64,000 bases of DNA, taken from assembly GCA_021298435.1 (NCBI GenBank), contig JAJTFJ010000004.1, positions 1 to 64,000 on the forward strand, written 5' to 3'. The position numbers were made by a program, and so were the translations under genes. The DNA comes from Ilumatobacteraceae bacterium. GTDB taxonomy: Bacteria > Actinomycetota > Acidimicrobiia > Acidimicrobiales > Ilumatobacteraceae. Shown here in pieces: positions 9,611 to 19,275 of this stretch; the stretch's first letter is position 1, and the number at the start of each line of letters is the position of its first letter. The notes under the pieces were generated by a model. That model saw only the letters and a program-made list of their open reading frames with translations. It was not told the origin of the DNA and ran no database searches.

Positions 9611-10822
9611 ATGCCCGTGTTCCCTATTGACCCCTCTGACATCCTTGCTGCGCGCAAGGCAGGAGTTGGCGTTGTGAAGCGAACACCAGTGACCGAATCG
9701 CTCTCACTGACCGAGCGTTTTGGCGGCAACGTTGTACTCAAGGCAGAAAACCTTCAGCGAACGGGCTCCTTCAAGATTCGCGGAGCAATGAACAAACTGG
9801 CGTCGCTCGGCGATGCTGCGAAGAACGGCGTTGTTGCGGGAAGTGCTGGCAACCACGCACAAGCTCTTGCGTTTGCCGCAAAGCACTACAGCGTGCCGTG
9901 CCAGATCTTTGTTCCTACTGGTGCATCACTTTCAAAAATGAAAGCAGTGTTGTCCTACGGCGCAACATTGACTGAAGGTGGCGACACATTGTCTGATGCA
10001 GTTGCAGCAGCACAAGAGCACGCGGACAAAACCGGCATGATTCTTTGTCATCCTTTTGATGATCCGATTGTTGTTGCTGGTCAGGCAACTCTTGGTCTTG
10101 AACTTGTAGAAGATATCCCAGACCTTGCAACGGTGATTGTTCCACTTGGTGGAGGTGGCCTCACCGGTGGAGTCGCGATTGCAGTGAAGCAAGCAATGCC
10201 TCACGTGCGCATCATTGGCGTCCAAGTTCGTGCATGTGCGCCTTATGCAGGCGATCATCCAGCAGACGGACCCATTGTCACACTTGCTGACGGTATTGCT
10301 GTGAAAACACCAGGCGACTTCACGCGACCCATCATTGAACAATTCGTTGATGAAATTGTTGTTGTCGAAGAAGACCTTGTTGCCGATGCGATGGTGATGT
10401 TGATGGATCGCAGCAAGTTATATGTCGAAGGTGGCGGCGCTGTTGGTGTGTCTGCACTGCTGAGTGGCCAGGTTGTTCCTTCAGCGACTGGAACAACCTG
10501 TGTTGTTCTCTCTGGTGGCAATGTTGACCTAGGTCTCGTTCCTAACCTCATCCGACGAAACGAAACACAAGCTGGACGACGCCTGATTCTGTTTGTTCGT
10601 ATCTCTGATCGCCCCGGTGGACTTGCGCGACTTCTCACATTGTTCGCAGGTGCTGGCGCCAACTTGATTGAAGTGGAACATGTACGTGAAGGCATCTCGC
10701 TTCATGTTCGTGAGACCGGAGTACAAGTTGTTCTCGAAGTTCGCGGACGTGAGCATGCCGACAGTGTCATCTCAATGGCACGCCAAAACGACTACGTGGT
10801 TGACGAAGTCATCTCACGATGA
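9611..10822 (+). CDS. ilvA: Threonine ammonia-lyase (threonine dehydratase) with ACT domain
   Basis: Cytosolic PLP enzyme that deaminates threonine to 2-oxobutanoate, first step of isoleucine synthesis or threonine breakdown. The PLP lysine is Lys55 in GSFKIRGAM, and the phosphate-binding glycine loop is PLGGGGLTGG. Residues from about 325 form an ACT domain (ILFVRISDRPGGLARL), the usual regulatory part of the 400-residue form. The stop overlaps the start of the next gene by 4 bp. The gene starts without a ribosome site, 8 nt after a TACGGT box. Confidence 0.92.
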   Translation: MPVFPIDPSDILAARKAGVGVVKRTPVTESLSLTERFGGNVVLKAENLQRTGSFKIRGAMNKLASLGDAAKNGVVAGSAGNHAQALAFAAKHYSVPCQIFVPTGASLSKMKAVLSYGATLTEGGDTLSDAVAAAQEHADKTGMILCHPFDDPIVVAGQATLGLELVEDIPDLATVIVPLGGGGLTGGVAIAVKQAMPHVRIIGVQVRACAPYAGDHPADGPIVTLADGIAVKTPGDFTRPIIEQFVDEIVVVEEDLVADAMVMLMDRSKLYVEGGGAVGVSALLSGQVVPSATGTTCVVLSGGNVDLGLVPNLIRRNETQAGRRLILFVRISDRPGGLARLLTLFAGAGANLIEVEHVREGISLHVRETGVQVVLEVRGREHADSVISMARQNDYVVDEVISR

Positions 10823-11514
10823 AGCCACCACTGATTGCGATTCCTGGACGGCGTTCTGATGAAGCCAAGGGCCACCGCACGCCCGTTGTCAGTGGAGGTC
10901 GACTGTATGCCGATGCCGTGCAACGCGCAGGCGGACTTCCTGTTGTTATTCCGCCCACTGATGACGTAGATCTCATTCGTGCCACTGTTGAACGGTGCGA
11001 CGGAATGGTCCTCTTGGGCGGCGGTGATGTGAGCCCTTCTCAGTACGGCCGCGAAATCAACGCGCGTTTGTTCGGTGTCGATCAATTCATTGACGACTTT
11101 GAGATTGCAGCAGTGCAACACGCAGTCGCATTGGACCTTCCCGTTCTGGCAATCTGTCGCGGACACCAGATCTTGAATGTTGCCTTAGGTGGCACTCTCA
11201 TCCAACATCTCGAAAACTATGAAGTCCACCGTGACACGATGCATGACGTGCAGTTGACCCAGGGCTCGCTAGTCGCCGAAGCGATGGGAACAACCCAGCC
11301 AATGACTCACTCGTTCCATCACCAGGCCATTGAGACTGTTGCTCCATCGTTAGCAGTGGTTGGTCACTCCAGCGACGGAACGATTGAAGCGGTGCAGCAC
11401 TCCACATCAACATGGGTCATCGGTGTGCAGTGGCACCCGGAGGACACCGCAGAAGAAGACCCTGCAAATCAAGGGCTGTTTAACGCGTTAGTACAACGCG
11501 CAAATCGTCGTTAA
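10819..11514 (+). CDS. Gamma-glutamyl-gamma-aminobutyrate hydrolase-type peptidase (C26)
   Basis: Class I amidotransferase-like hydrolase of 231 residues that in known relatives cleaves gamma-glutamyl amides such as gamma-Glu-GABA. The nucleophile motif LAICRGHQIL and the catalytic VQWHPEDTA are intact. It is coupled to ilvA by ATGA. The stop codon touches that of the convergent nuoN at 11515, leaving no intergenic terminator. The substrate cannot be inferred from the neighbours. Confidence 0.88.
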   Translation: MKPPLIAIPGRRSDEAKGHRTPVVSGGRLYADAVQRAGGLPVVIPPTDDVDLIRATVERCDGMVLLGGGDVSPSQYGREINARLFGVDQFIDDFEIAAVQHAVALDLPVLAICRGHQILNVALGGTLIQHLENYEVHRDTMHDVQLTQGSLVAEAMGTTQPMTHSFHHQAIETVAPSLAVVGHSSDGTIEAVQHSTSTWVIGVQWHPEDTAEEDPANQGLFNALVQRANRR

Positions 11515-13008
11515 TCAGAGTGGCGCGAAGCGCACAAGTTCAATTGCATCAAGCAAGATGCTCGGGAAGAACCCGATGAAGAGCGTGAAGGCGACTGAGA
11601 GTCCGATCACCACACTGACAACTGTTGGAATCTCAAGAGGTTCCTGTGTCTCTGGTTCTTCCATCCACATGCTGACAACGATTCGTAAGTACAGGAAAGC
11701 ACCAATAACGGCGCCCACCATCGCTGCGATACCGATGCCGTAGGAGTTGACTTCGACAGCTGCTTTGATAACACCAAACTTGGCAACGAATCCGGAAGTG
11801 AACGGCACACCAGCTTGAGCAAACAGCAATGTGCTGAATGCCAATGCAAGAGCAGGACGACGCTTTGCGAGACCCTTGAATGCATCAAGGGTTGTCGCTG
11901 TGTCGTTCTTTCCTGCCACTGCAATCAAGATGGCGAATGAGCCCATGACCAACATTGTGTAGATAGCCAAATACGTCATGGATGCGGCAAGGCCGTTGCC
12001 TTCCATGTGTGCGGCAGCTTCAACACCGACAAGGATGAAACCCGCATGGCTGATGGACGAATACGCGAGCATCCGCTTAACGTTGGTTTGCACCACTGCC
12101 ATTGTCGAACCCACAAAAATGCTGAGAACTGCAAGAACCCAGATCACTGGACGCCAGTCATCAACACGCGACTCAAGTCCAACAACAAAGATTCGCAGCA
12201 ACGCCGCAAACGCAGCCACCTTGGCAGCCGATGCCATGTACGACGTCACCGATGTCGGCGCACCTTCATACACATCTGGCGTCCAAATCTGGAATGGTGC
12301 AGCAGAGACCTTAAAGCCAAGACCAACCAACATGAGACCGATACCAATCAGCAACATTGCGTCCGAACCACCCACGGCAATTCTCTCTGACAATGCCTTA
12401 GCAATGCCATTGATGTTGGTTGATGCCGTTGCCCCGTAGACAAGGGCGATGCCGTACAGCAAGAACGCCGAGGCAAAACCGCCAAGGATGAAGTACTTAA
12501 GACCCGACTCTTGGCTTTCTTCACGACGGCGATCGCTCGCGGCCAAGAGATACAGCGAGAGGCTCAGAATTTCTAAGCCAAGGAATAAAACAATGAGGTC
12601 ATTTGACGAACCCATCACCATCGCGCCAATTGCGGAGGTGAGCAACAACGCATAATTCTCAAGTGGGTCGCCATTTGCAGCATCATGATGCGCCGATGCA
12701 AGAAGAGCACCAAGCGCCACAGCCACTGTGATGATGATTGATGTCAGGACAGCAAAGCGGTCGACAGAAATTGCATCAGCAACAATGGAGTACCCCTTGC
12801 GGTAGTACAGATTGTTCCATTGCACACACAATGCGACACCCGAAGCGAGTGCAGTCGCAATTGTCAAAGTAGGTGTAGCCGATCGTGGCCAACGGGGAAC
12901 AAGAGTGCCTAACAAAAGAAGCGCACAGGTGCCACCAAGAAGAATAAGAAGTGGAGCAAGTGCACCCCACGCAATCTCAGGAGCGTTCATTGTTGCTGCG
13001 AGAACCAT
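11515..13008 (-). CDS. nuoN: NADH-quinone oxidoreductase subunit N, copy 2 cluster
   Basis: Antiporter-like membrane subunit of complex I, 497 residues, about 14 helices. Motifs include LEILSLSLYLLAASDRR, the SAAPFQIWTPDVYEGAPTSV signature of NuoN and TNVKRMLAYSSISHAGF. It is the last gene of the complete second nuo cluster. Its start overlaps the nuoM stop by one base. Confidence 0.96.
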   Translation of the reverse strand: MVLAATMNAPEIAWGALAPLLILLGGTCALLLLGTLVPRWPRSATPTLTIATALASGVALCVQWNNLYYRKGYSIVADAISVDRFAVLTSIIITVAVALGALLASAHHDAANGDPLENYALLLTSAIGAMVMGSSNDLIVLFLGLEILSLSLYLLAASDRRREESQESGLKYFILGGFASAFLLYGIALVYGATASTNINGIAKALSERIAVGGSDAMLLIGIGLMLVGLGFKVSAAPFQIWTPDVYEGAPTSVTSYMASAAKVAAFAALLRIFVVGLESRVDDWRPVIWVLAVLSIFVGSTMAVVQTNVKRMLAYSSISHAGFILVGVEAAAHMEGNGLAASMTYLAIYTMLVMGSFAILIAVAGKNDTATTLDAFKGLAKRRPALALAFSTLLFAQAGVPFTSGFVAKFGVIKAAVEVNSYGIGIAAMVGAVIGAFLYLRIVVSMWMEEPETQEPLEIPTVVSVVIGLSVAFTLFIGFFPSILLDAIELVRFAPL

Positions 13009-14609
13009 TACTTGCCTCCCTCGTGTGCAGTGTCGGTTTCGGGCAGGTGACCACCCTTGTGAACCGGAGCCTTGAAGTCAGAGTGCAATTCAACATGTTT
13101 GACCAACTTGTCGACACTGGGTTCAATGCGGTTCAACATCGGCTTCGGGTAAAGGCCAGTGAATCCGATGATTCCAATGAACACCAAGAGCAAAGCACCC
13201 TCGCGAAGTGTGAGTTCCTTGAAAGATGAATTTGCTTCATCTGGCTCACCATGGAAGACGCGTTGATACGCCCACAACAAGTACAACGCCGCAAGGATGA
13301 CGCCAGTCGCCGCGATGATTGTCCACCATCGCGCTGTTTCAAACGAACCAATGAGAATAAGGAATTCTCCAACGAACCCATTGAGTCCGGGAACCCCCAC
13401 TGACGACAACATCACAACCATGAATGCCGCAGCAAAAATTGGTGCAACCGACTGAATGCCCTTCAGCTCAGCGATGACTCGTGTGTGGCGACGTTCGTAA
13501 ATCATTCCGACAAGCAAGAACAATGCTCCGGTGGAGACTCCGTGGTTGATCATTTGCATCACGCTTCCGGTCAGCGACTGTGACGTGATTGCAAATGTTC
13601 CGAGAACAATGAAACCCAAGTGGGCAACTGATGAATATGCGACAAGACGCTTGAGGTCTGTCTGCATCGTCGCTGCAATCGCGCCATAGATGATGCCGAT
13701 GGTTGCGAGCGTTAACAGCACAGGCTTTGCCCACACGGCAGCAGCGGGGAACAAGTAGAGACCAAATCGAAGGAATCCGTACGTTCCCATCTTCAAAAGC
13801 ACACCGGCGAGGATGATGGAGCCACCAGTTGGTGCTTGCGTATGCGCATCAGGCAACCAGGTGTGCAGCGGGAAGATAGGAACCTTCACAGCGAAAGCAA
13901 TCGCAAACGAGAGGAACAACCAGCGAGCAGTGTTGGTAGCAAAGGTTGCTTCTTCTGCAATCTTCACGAGGTCAAAGGTGATGTACCCAAGATCGCGTTG
14001 CGCGAGAACAGCGGTAGCGATGATGCCCACCAACATGAACGCAGAGCCAAACATTGTGTAGAGGAAAAACTTGGTTGCGGCGTAGATGCGCTTGTCGTAT
14101 CCCCATCCACCAATGAGGAAGTACATCGGAACAAGCACGATCTCAAAGAAGATGAAGAACAAGAACAAGTCAAGGCTCAAGAAGCTGCCCATAACTCCTG
14201 CTTCCAGAAGCAAGAGCCATCCGAGATAACGCTTCTCGTCATGATGCGGATCAACTCCGACAATCACGAGTGGGAAAAGGATGCCGGTGAGCACGACTAA
14301 GAAGAGCGAAATACCATCGACACCGAGATGCCACGAAATGCCCCACGCACGAATCCATTCATGCTGTGAGACAAATTGAAACCCAGCTTCATGTGAGTCA
14401 AATTTGGCCAGCATCCACAATGACATTGCCGCTGTGCCGACGCTGATAATGATGGCGACAAGCTTCACGTACTCCGGACGACGATTAGACAACAACGTCA
14501 CGATGACTGCACCGAGCAGCGGTACAAGAATGAGGGCCGAGAGGATAGGAAATGGGACAGCGACTTTCTCAACTGCTGCTCCTGCGCTTGGCAAAAGTGT
14601 TGACAACAT
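13008..14609 (-). CDS. nuoM: NADH-quinone oxidoreductase subunit M, copy 2
   Basis: Proton-pumping membrane subunit, 533 residues. The start at 14609 (MLSTLLPS) is chosen over an in-frame codon at 14636 because it gives the TGATG coupling with nuoL used elsewhere in the run. Conserved motifs are FFEIVLVPMYFLIGGWG, PLHTWLPDAHTQAPTGGS and TDLKRLVAYSSVAHLGF. An acidic and histidine-bearing tail follows the last helix. Confidence 0.95.
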   Translation of the reverse strand: MLSTLLPSAGAAVEKVAVPFPILSALILVPLLGAVIVTLLSNRRPEYVKLVAIIISVGTAAMSLWMLAKFDSHEAGFQFVSQHEWIRAWGISWHLGVDGISLFLVVLTGILFPLVIVGVDPHHDEKRYLGWLLLLEAGVMGSFLSLDLFLFFIFFEIVLVPMYFLIGGWGYDKRIYAATKFFLYTMFGSAFMLVGIIATAVLAQRDLGYITFDLVKIAEEATFATNTARWLFLSFAIAFAVKVPIFPLHTWLPDAHTQAPTGGSIILAGVLLKMGTYGFLRFGLYLFPAAAVWAKPVLLTLATIGIIYGAIAATMQTDLKRLVAYSSVAHLGFIVLGTFAITSQSLTGSVMQMINHGVSTGALFLLVGMIYERRHTRVIAELKGIQSVAPIFAAAFMVVMLSSVGVPGLNGFVGEFLILIGSFETARWWTIIAATGVILAALYLLWAYQRVFHGEPDEANSSFKELTLREGALLLVFIGIIGFTGLYPKPMLNRIEPSVDKLVKHVELHSDFKAPVHKGGHLPETDTAHEGGK

Positions 14610-16519
14610 CAGAGGACTCCCCTCAAGAGGAACCAAGCAAGCACGAGAACTGCACCGAGCCCGATGATTGCGGCATACGAACGAACGAGACCGCTTTGCA
14701 CTTTGCGCAAGAGACCGCTCGCCGCGCGAACCTCAGTGGCAACACCAACCACGGCGCCGTCAACGATGTGCGCATCAAATGCAGCAACAGAATCAAATGC
14801 CTTGCGACCGGGGCCCCCGACAAATGCAGAGATGCTCGAGTCATATCGCCATGCATCGGCAAGAAGTTGAGGCTCAATTGCCTTGAACTTGCCTTTTGCG
14901 TACACAGCAATGCTTGCGGCAATACCAGCAGACGCAATGAGCACAGCAAGGCCGAGGAGCAGCCACTTGTTGTCGTACGCCCATGTTCCCTTGATGTTTG
15001 CTTCGGAATGATGCACCACGGGCTCAAGCCAATGCTCTAACCAATGCGTCTCTTTCGAGAAGGGCAATTGCATGATGCCGCCAGTGATAGCGAGTCCGGA
15101 AAGAACAACCAATGGCGCAGTCATTGTCCATGGGCTCTCATGTGGAGTGTGATCGCCGTGAGCGCCATTTTCTTCTGCATGATCATTCCAGCGAGCTTCA
15201 CCAAAGAACACCATGATGACTTGACGTGTCATGTAGAACGCAGTGAGAAGCGCGGCCAATACTCCGATGAAGTAGAGCAAGCGATTGTTTGCGAATGCAT
15301 AAAGAAGAATCTCGTCTTTTGACCAGAAGCCAGAGAACGGCGGAACACCCGCGATTGCTAGCCAACCGATGATGAAAGTGATTGCCGTAATCGGCATGAC
15401 CTTACGAAGGGCACCCATGCGACGCATGTCTTGCTCGTGATGCATACCGTGAATCACCGAGCCAGAACCCATGAACAACAGTGCCTTGAAGAATGCGTGG
15501 GTCACCATGTGGAAGATTGCAGCAACGTATGCACCAGAACCAATGGCAAGGAACATGAAGCCCAACTGTGACACCGTGGAGTACGCCAGGACTTTCTTAA
15601 TGTCGGTTTGCGCAACAGCGATAGTGGCGGCAAAGAGAGCTGTGAGAGCTCCGACAGTCGCGATGACGTCGCTCGACCATGGATATGCGGCATGAAGAAC
15701 TGGTGCCATGCGGGTGAGCAAGAACACACCAGATGTCACCATGGTTGCTGCGTGAATCAACGCCGATACAGGAGTTGGGCCTTCCATCGCGTCGGGTAAC
15801 CAAATGAAAAGAGGAAGCTGAGCGCTCTTTCCGCAAGCACCAACGAACAACATCATTGCGATACCGGTTGCGGTGACTGCTGCAAGACTTCCGCTCTCTG
15901 CAGCGTGGTTGATTCCTTCGTACGACAATGTTCCAACGGCAGCGAATGCCAAAAACATCGCCACGAGCATTCCCCAGTCACCAACGCGGTTCGTGACAAA
16001 CGCCTTCTTGCCTGCCGTTGCGGCGGAATCACGTGTGTGCCAGAAAGAAATCAGGAAGTAGGAGCAAGCGCCTACGCCTTCCCAACCAAGGAATGTCACC
16101 AACAAGTTCTCACCCAGCACCAACATCAGCATGGAGAAGATGAACAAGTTCAAATACATGAAGAACTTCGGGAACTTTGCATCACCGTGCATATAGCCAA
16201 TGGCGTAGAGATGAATCAGAGAACCGATACCAGTCACAAACAATCCCATTGTGATGCTGAGGGGATCAGCAAGCAAAGCCATATCAACTTGCAACCCGCC
16301 CACGGGGATCCACGAGAACAGCGTGACAACGTTCGTGCGCTCTTCAGATGGAAGCGACAAGAGTTCGAAATAGATACCAGCAACAACGACGAATGATGAA
16401 GCAGTCATCACTGTTGCAAGAACACCAGCGAACGGATCGCCTAATTTGCGCCCGAAAAGAAGGATAAGAAGAAACCCAGTGAGGGGTAAAGCAGGGACGA
16501 GCCAAACGAGATCCAACAT
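14609..16519 (-). CDS. nuoL: NADH-quinone oxidoreductase subunit L, copy 2
   Basis: Terminal antiporter-like subunit with the long lateral helix, 636 residues, close to the common family length. It has FLGWEGVGACSYFLISFW, PLFIWLPDAMEGPTPVSALIH and the AYSTVSQLGFMFLAIGSG block. It contains only a short histidine cluster (near residue 440) compared with the long one of copy 1. Gap to nuoK is 8 bp. Confidence 0.96.
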   Translation of the reverse strand: MLDLVWLVPALPLTGFLLILLFGRKLGDPFAGVLATVMTASSFVVVAGIYFELLSLPSEERTNVVTLFSWIPVGGLQVDMALLADPLSITMGLFVTGIGSLIHLYAIGYMHGDAKFPKFFMYLNLFIFSMLMLVLGENLLVTFLGWEGVGACSYFLISFWHTRDSAATAGKKAFVTNRVGDWGMLVAMFLAFAAVGTLSYEGINHAAESGSLAAVTATGIAMMLFVGACGKSAQLPLFIWLPDAMEGPTPVSALIHAATMVTSGVFLLTRMAPVLHAAYPWSSDVIATVGALTALFAATIAVAQTDIKKVLAYSTVSQLGFMFLAIGSGAYVAAIFHMVTHAFFKALLFMGSGSVIHGMHHEQDMRRMGALRKVMPITAITFIIGWLAIAGVPPFSGFWSKDEILLYAFANNRLLYFIGVLAALLTAFYMTRQVIMVFFGEARWNDHAEENGAHGDHTPHESPWTMTAPLVVLSGLAITGGIMQLPFSKETHWLEHWLEPVVHHSEANIKGTWAYDNKWLLLGLAVLIASAGIAASIAVYAKGKFKAIEPQLLADAWRYDSSISAFVGGPGRKAFDSVAAFDAHIVDGAVVGVATEVRAASGLLRKVQSGLVRSYAAIIGLGAVLVLAWFLLRGVL

Positions 16520-16527
16520 GATGTTTG

Positions 16528-16854
16528 TTATCCCTTCAGAGCCGAAAGATCATCGGCAGTGATGCCGTTGCGACGACGCATGATTGCAACGATGATGCCC
16601 AAGCCAACGACGACTTCTGCGGCTGCAACAACCATGACGAAGAACACCACGACTTGACCATTGATATTGGAAAGCGCTGTCGCCAAGGTGACGAATGTGA
16701 GGTTGACAGCATTCAACATGAGTTCGATGCACATAAACATCACAAGTGGATTACGACGAACCATGACGCCAAAGGCGCCGATACCGAATAACACAGCAGC
16801 GAGGATTAGGTACCAGCTGCTCGTGGGTTGGATAGCCGACAACATGGCGCTCAC
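16528..16854 (-). CDS. nuoK: NADH-quinone oxidoreductase subunit K, copy 2
   Basis: Three-helix subunit of complex I, 108 residues, slightly long at the N-terminus. The conserved glutamates are in [15 protein letters not shown] and [19 protein letters not shown]. The start overlaps the nuoJ stop as ATGA. A later ATG (residue 4) is an alternative start. Confidence 0.95.
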   Translation of the reverse strand: MSAMLSAIQPTSSWYLILAAVLFGIGAFGVMVRRNPLVMFMCIELMLNAVNLTFVTLATALSNINGQVVVFFVMVVAAAEVVVGLGIIVAIMRRRNGITADDLSALKG

Positions 16855-17390
16855 TTTCCTGCCCCATTGGACTTCACACGCCTGGCCATCAGCACCGTGC
16901 CAACAACAGCAACGAGCAACAACACCGATGTGAGTTCAAAAGCAAAAACATTGTTGCCAAAAATCTCACGGGCTAATTGACGAATATTCGCGTCCGGAGC
17001 ACTCAGCGTGGTCTTGTCAAGACCGCCAACGGGACGACCGAGAAGTTCCCTCGATGAGACAACGGCAGCGATGACAATGCCCACCACACCGGCACTCACA
17101 ATGAGTGCGAGCGGACGCTGCACTGTGATTGGCTCGATGTTGACATCTTCAGTTCGGTCAACGCCCAACAACATGATGACGAACAAGAAAAGGACGACAA
17201 TGGCGCCGGCATAGACAATCACCTGCACCGCGGCAAGAAACTGTGCATCGTGAGACACGAACATCACAGCGATACCAAACAGCGTGAGCACAAGGCTGAG
17301 CGCAGCATGTACTGGATTGGAACGAGTGATCACACCAATTGCTCCACCCAGAACCATGGCAGCAGCGACGACGAAAACGAACAGTTCCAT
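16851..17390 (-). CDS. nuoJ: NADH-quinone oxidoreductase subunit J, copy 2
   Basis: Five-helix membrane subunit of complex I, 179 residues. [23 protein letters not shown] is the NuoJ signature. A soluble linker near residues 110-145 separates the fourth and fifth helices. It is coupled to nuoI by TAATG and to nuoK by ATGA. Confidence 0.95.
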   Translation of the reverse strand: MELFVFVVAAAMVLGGAIGVITRSNPVHAALSLVLTLFGIAVMFVSHDAQFLAAVQVIVYAGAIVVLFLFVIMLLGVDRTEDVNIEPITVQRPLALIVSAGVVGIVIAAVVSSRELLGRPVGGLDKTTLSAPDANIRQLAREIFGNNVFAFELTSVLLLVAVVGTVLMARRVKSNGAGK

Positions 17391-18046
17391 TAGTGACTGC
17401 CTCCGTCTGATTGATCACGAACTTCTTGTGCTGGTTCGGGCTGACGCACGCCATACCCAAGCTCGCCACTCCACGAGACCACACCTTCGAAGGTTGCATC
17501 ACCAGCAGGTGCTGTTGCGCGCATCCAACCCGATGTGTTCTGGTCTTCACCAGGGCGCCAGTCTTCCCAAGGCAGATGTTGAGGCATTCCGTCATCACCA
17601 ACAAGCAATTCGTCCTTGGTGTAAATCGCATCTTGACGATTCAAGAAAGAGAATTCGAACAACTTTGTCTCTGTGATCGCTTCTGTCGGGCAAGCTTCCA
17701 CGCACATATCGCAATGGATACAACGCAAGTAATTAATCTCGTAAATGAAACCGTAACGTTCGCCAGGAGACGTTGGATTGTCCGGATCGTTATCTGCTCC
17801 GCGGACATAGATGCACTTCGCAGGGCATACACCAGCGCACAACTCACAGCCGATGCACTTTTCCATGCCATCTTCGTAGCGATTCAGGACGTGACGGCCA
17901 TGCAAGCGCTCTGGCTTTTCAATCTTCTCGTCCTTGGTGTCGCGATTCTTTTTACGGAAGACGCGACCGCCTGAATACTCAGTTGTCACCTTGTTTTTCG
18001 CGCCGTGCTGACGCATGGTGACGAGGAATCCGCCGAAGTAACCCAT
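17390..18046 (-). CDS. nuoI: NADH-quinone oxidoreductase subunit I, copy 2
   Basis: Cluster N6a/N6b carrier of complex I, 218 residues. The two ligand sets are [12 protein letters not shown] and [12 protein letters not shown]. The protein carries a C-terminal extension of about 50 residues compared with copy 1, rich in Gly, Glu and Trp, without recognisable motif. Coupled by one-base overlaps to nuoH and nuoJ. Confidence 0.95.
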   Translation of the reverse strand: MGYFGGFLVTMRQHGAKNKVTTEYSGGRVFRKKNRDTKDEKIEKPERLHGRHVLNRYEDGMEKCIGCELCAGVCPAKCIYVRGADNDPDNPTSPGERYGFIYEINYLRCIHCDMCVEACPTEAITETKLFEFSFLNRQDAIYTKDELLVGDDGMPQHLPWEDWRPGEDQNTSGWMRATAPAGDATFEGVVSWSGELGYGVRQPEPAQEVRDQSDGGSH

Positions 18047-19275
18047 TAGAAGCTTGCTCCGTCCTGCTCACGGTTGGCACGACTGACCTTGTACGCCAGT
18101 TGCAACAACACGTATCCGACAATGAGAACAATTGCGGTCGAGAGAGTGACGACTGTTTGATCCCAACCCGCATCACGACCCACGCGCTGTGCAGCCAGCA
18201 ACATGAACCAACCCAAAGAAGCAGGAATCAAGATTCGCCAGCCGAGATCCATGAGTTGGTCGTAACGGAATCGAGGAAGAGTCGCACGGAACCATACGTA
18301 GATGTACAGGAAGACCAGGACCTTCAGAAGCAACCACACGGTTCCTTCAATTGCGTTCGGTAGCAACGGAATGTCGAGGGTGGTGTCTCCGATGGAGATT
18401 GGCTGTGGACCACCGAAGAACAATGTGACGATCAATGCCGACATTGTGATTGTGTTCATGAACTCGGCAAGGAAGAACAAAGCAAAACGAATCGAAGAGT
18501 ATTCAGTATTGAATCCACCCACTAGTTCTTGCTCGGCTTCCACCAAGTCAAACGGTGGTCGATTCAGTTCCGCGGTTGCGGCAATCATAAAGATGAAGAA
18601 CGGGACGAAGCCGGTAGCAACGATGTTCCAATTCCCGATAGATGACTGCAAGTTGACAATTCCTGCAGTGGACAATGTTCCTGACACAATCAAAACAGCA
18701 GCAAGCGAGAGACCAAGTGCCGCTTCATACGAGACCATCTGTGCTGACGCACGTACTGAACCCAGCAATGGATACTTCGAACCACTGGACCAACCAGCAA
18801 GCATGATTCCGTACACGGCAATTGCTGAGATTGCGAGAGCAAAAAGAACACCTACAGGTGGGTCGGCTAACTGCAAACGAGTCTCGTGTCCGAACAAGGT
18901 GACAATGCCACCCTTTCCATCACGGAAATCTCCGCCCAATGGAATGATTGCAAACGCCAGGAACGCCGGCACCAATACAAGGTACGGAGCAAGACGAAAA
19001 ACAAGTCGATCAGCACGTTCAGGGATCAAGTCTTCTTTGAAGAAAAGCTTTGTTCCGTCTGCCAAGGTCTGCAACAAGCCCCATGGACCAGCCTTATTGG
19101 GGCCGACGCGGTTCTGCATGCCTGCAATGACCTTGCGTTCAAACCACACCATCAACATCGTTGCGACGAGGCCAACAACGAAGACAACAAGGACCTTGAT
19201 CAGAATGATCAATAGCGGTGTCCATAAAAGGCCATCCTCTAACAGAGGGTCAATAGCAAACAGCGACGACATCAC
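18046..19275 (-). CDS. nuoH: NADH-quinone oxidoreductase subunit H, copy 2
   Basis: Quinone-chamber membrane subunit, 409 residues. Motifs are [22 protein letters not shown] and the [25 protein letters not shown] loop with the conserved acidic residues. It is longer than copy 1 owing to an extra C-terminal helix ([18 protein letters not shown]), a form common in actinobacteria. The start overlaps the nuoG stop by 4 bp. Confidence 0.96.
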   Translation of the reverse strand: MMSSLFAIDPLLEDGLLWTPLLIILIKVLVVFVVGLVATMLMVWFERKVIAGMQNRVGPNKAGPWGLLQTLADGTKLFFKEDLIPERADRLVFRLAPYLVLVPAFLAFAIIPLGGDFRDGKGGIVTLFGHETRLQLADPPVGVLFALAISAIAVYGIMLAGWSSGSKYPLLGSVRASAQMVSYEAALGLSLAAVLIVSGTLSTAGIVNLQSSIGNWNIVATGFVPFFIFMIAATAELNRPPFDLVEAEQELVGGFNTEYSSIRFALFFLAEFMNTITMSALIVTLFFGGPQPISIGDTTLDIPLLPNAIEGTVWLLLKVLVFLYIYVWFRATLPRFRYDQLMDLGWRILIPASLGWFMLLAAQRVGRDAGWDQTVVTLSTAIVLIVGYVLLQLAYKVSRANREQDGASF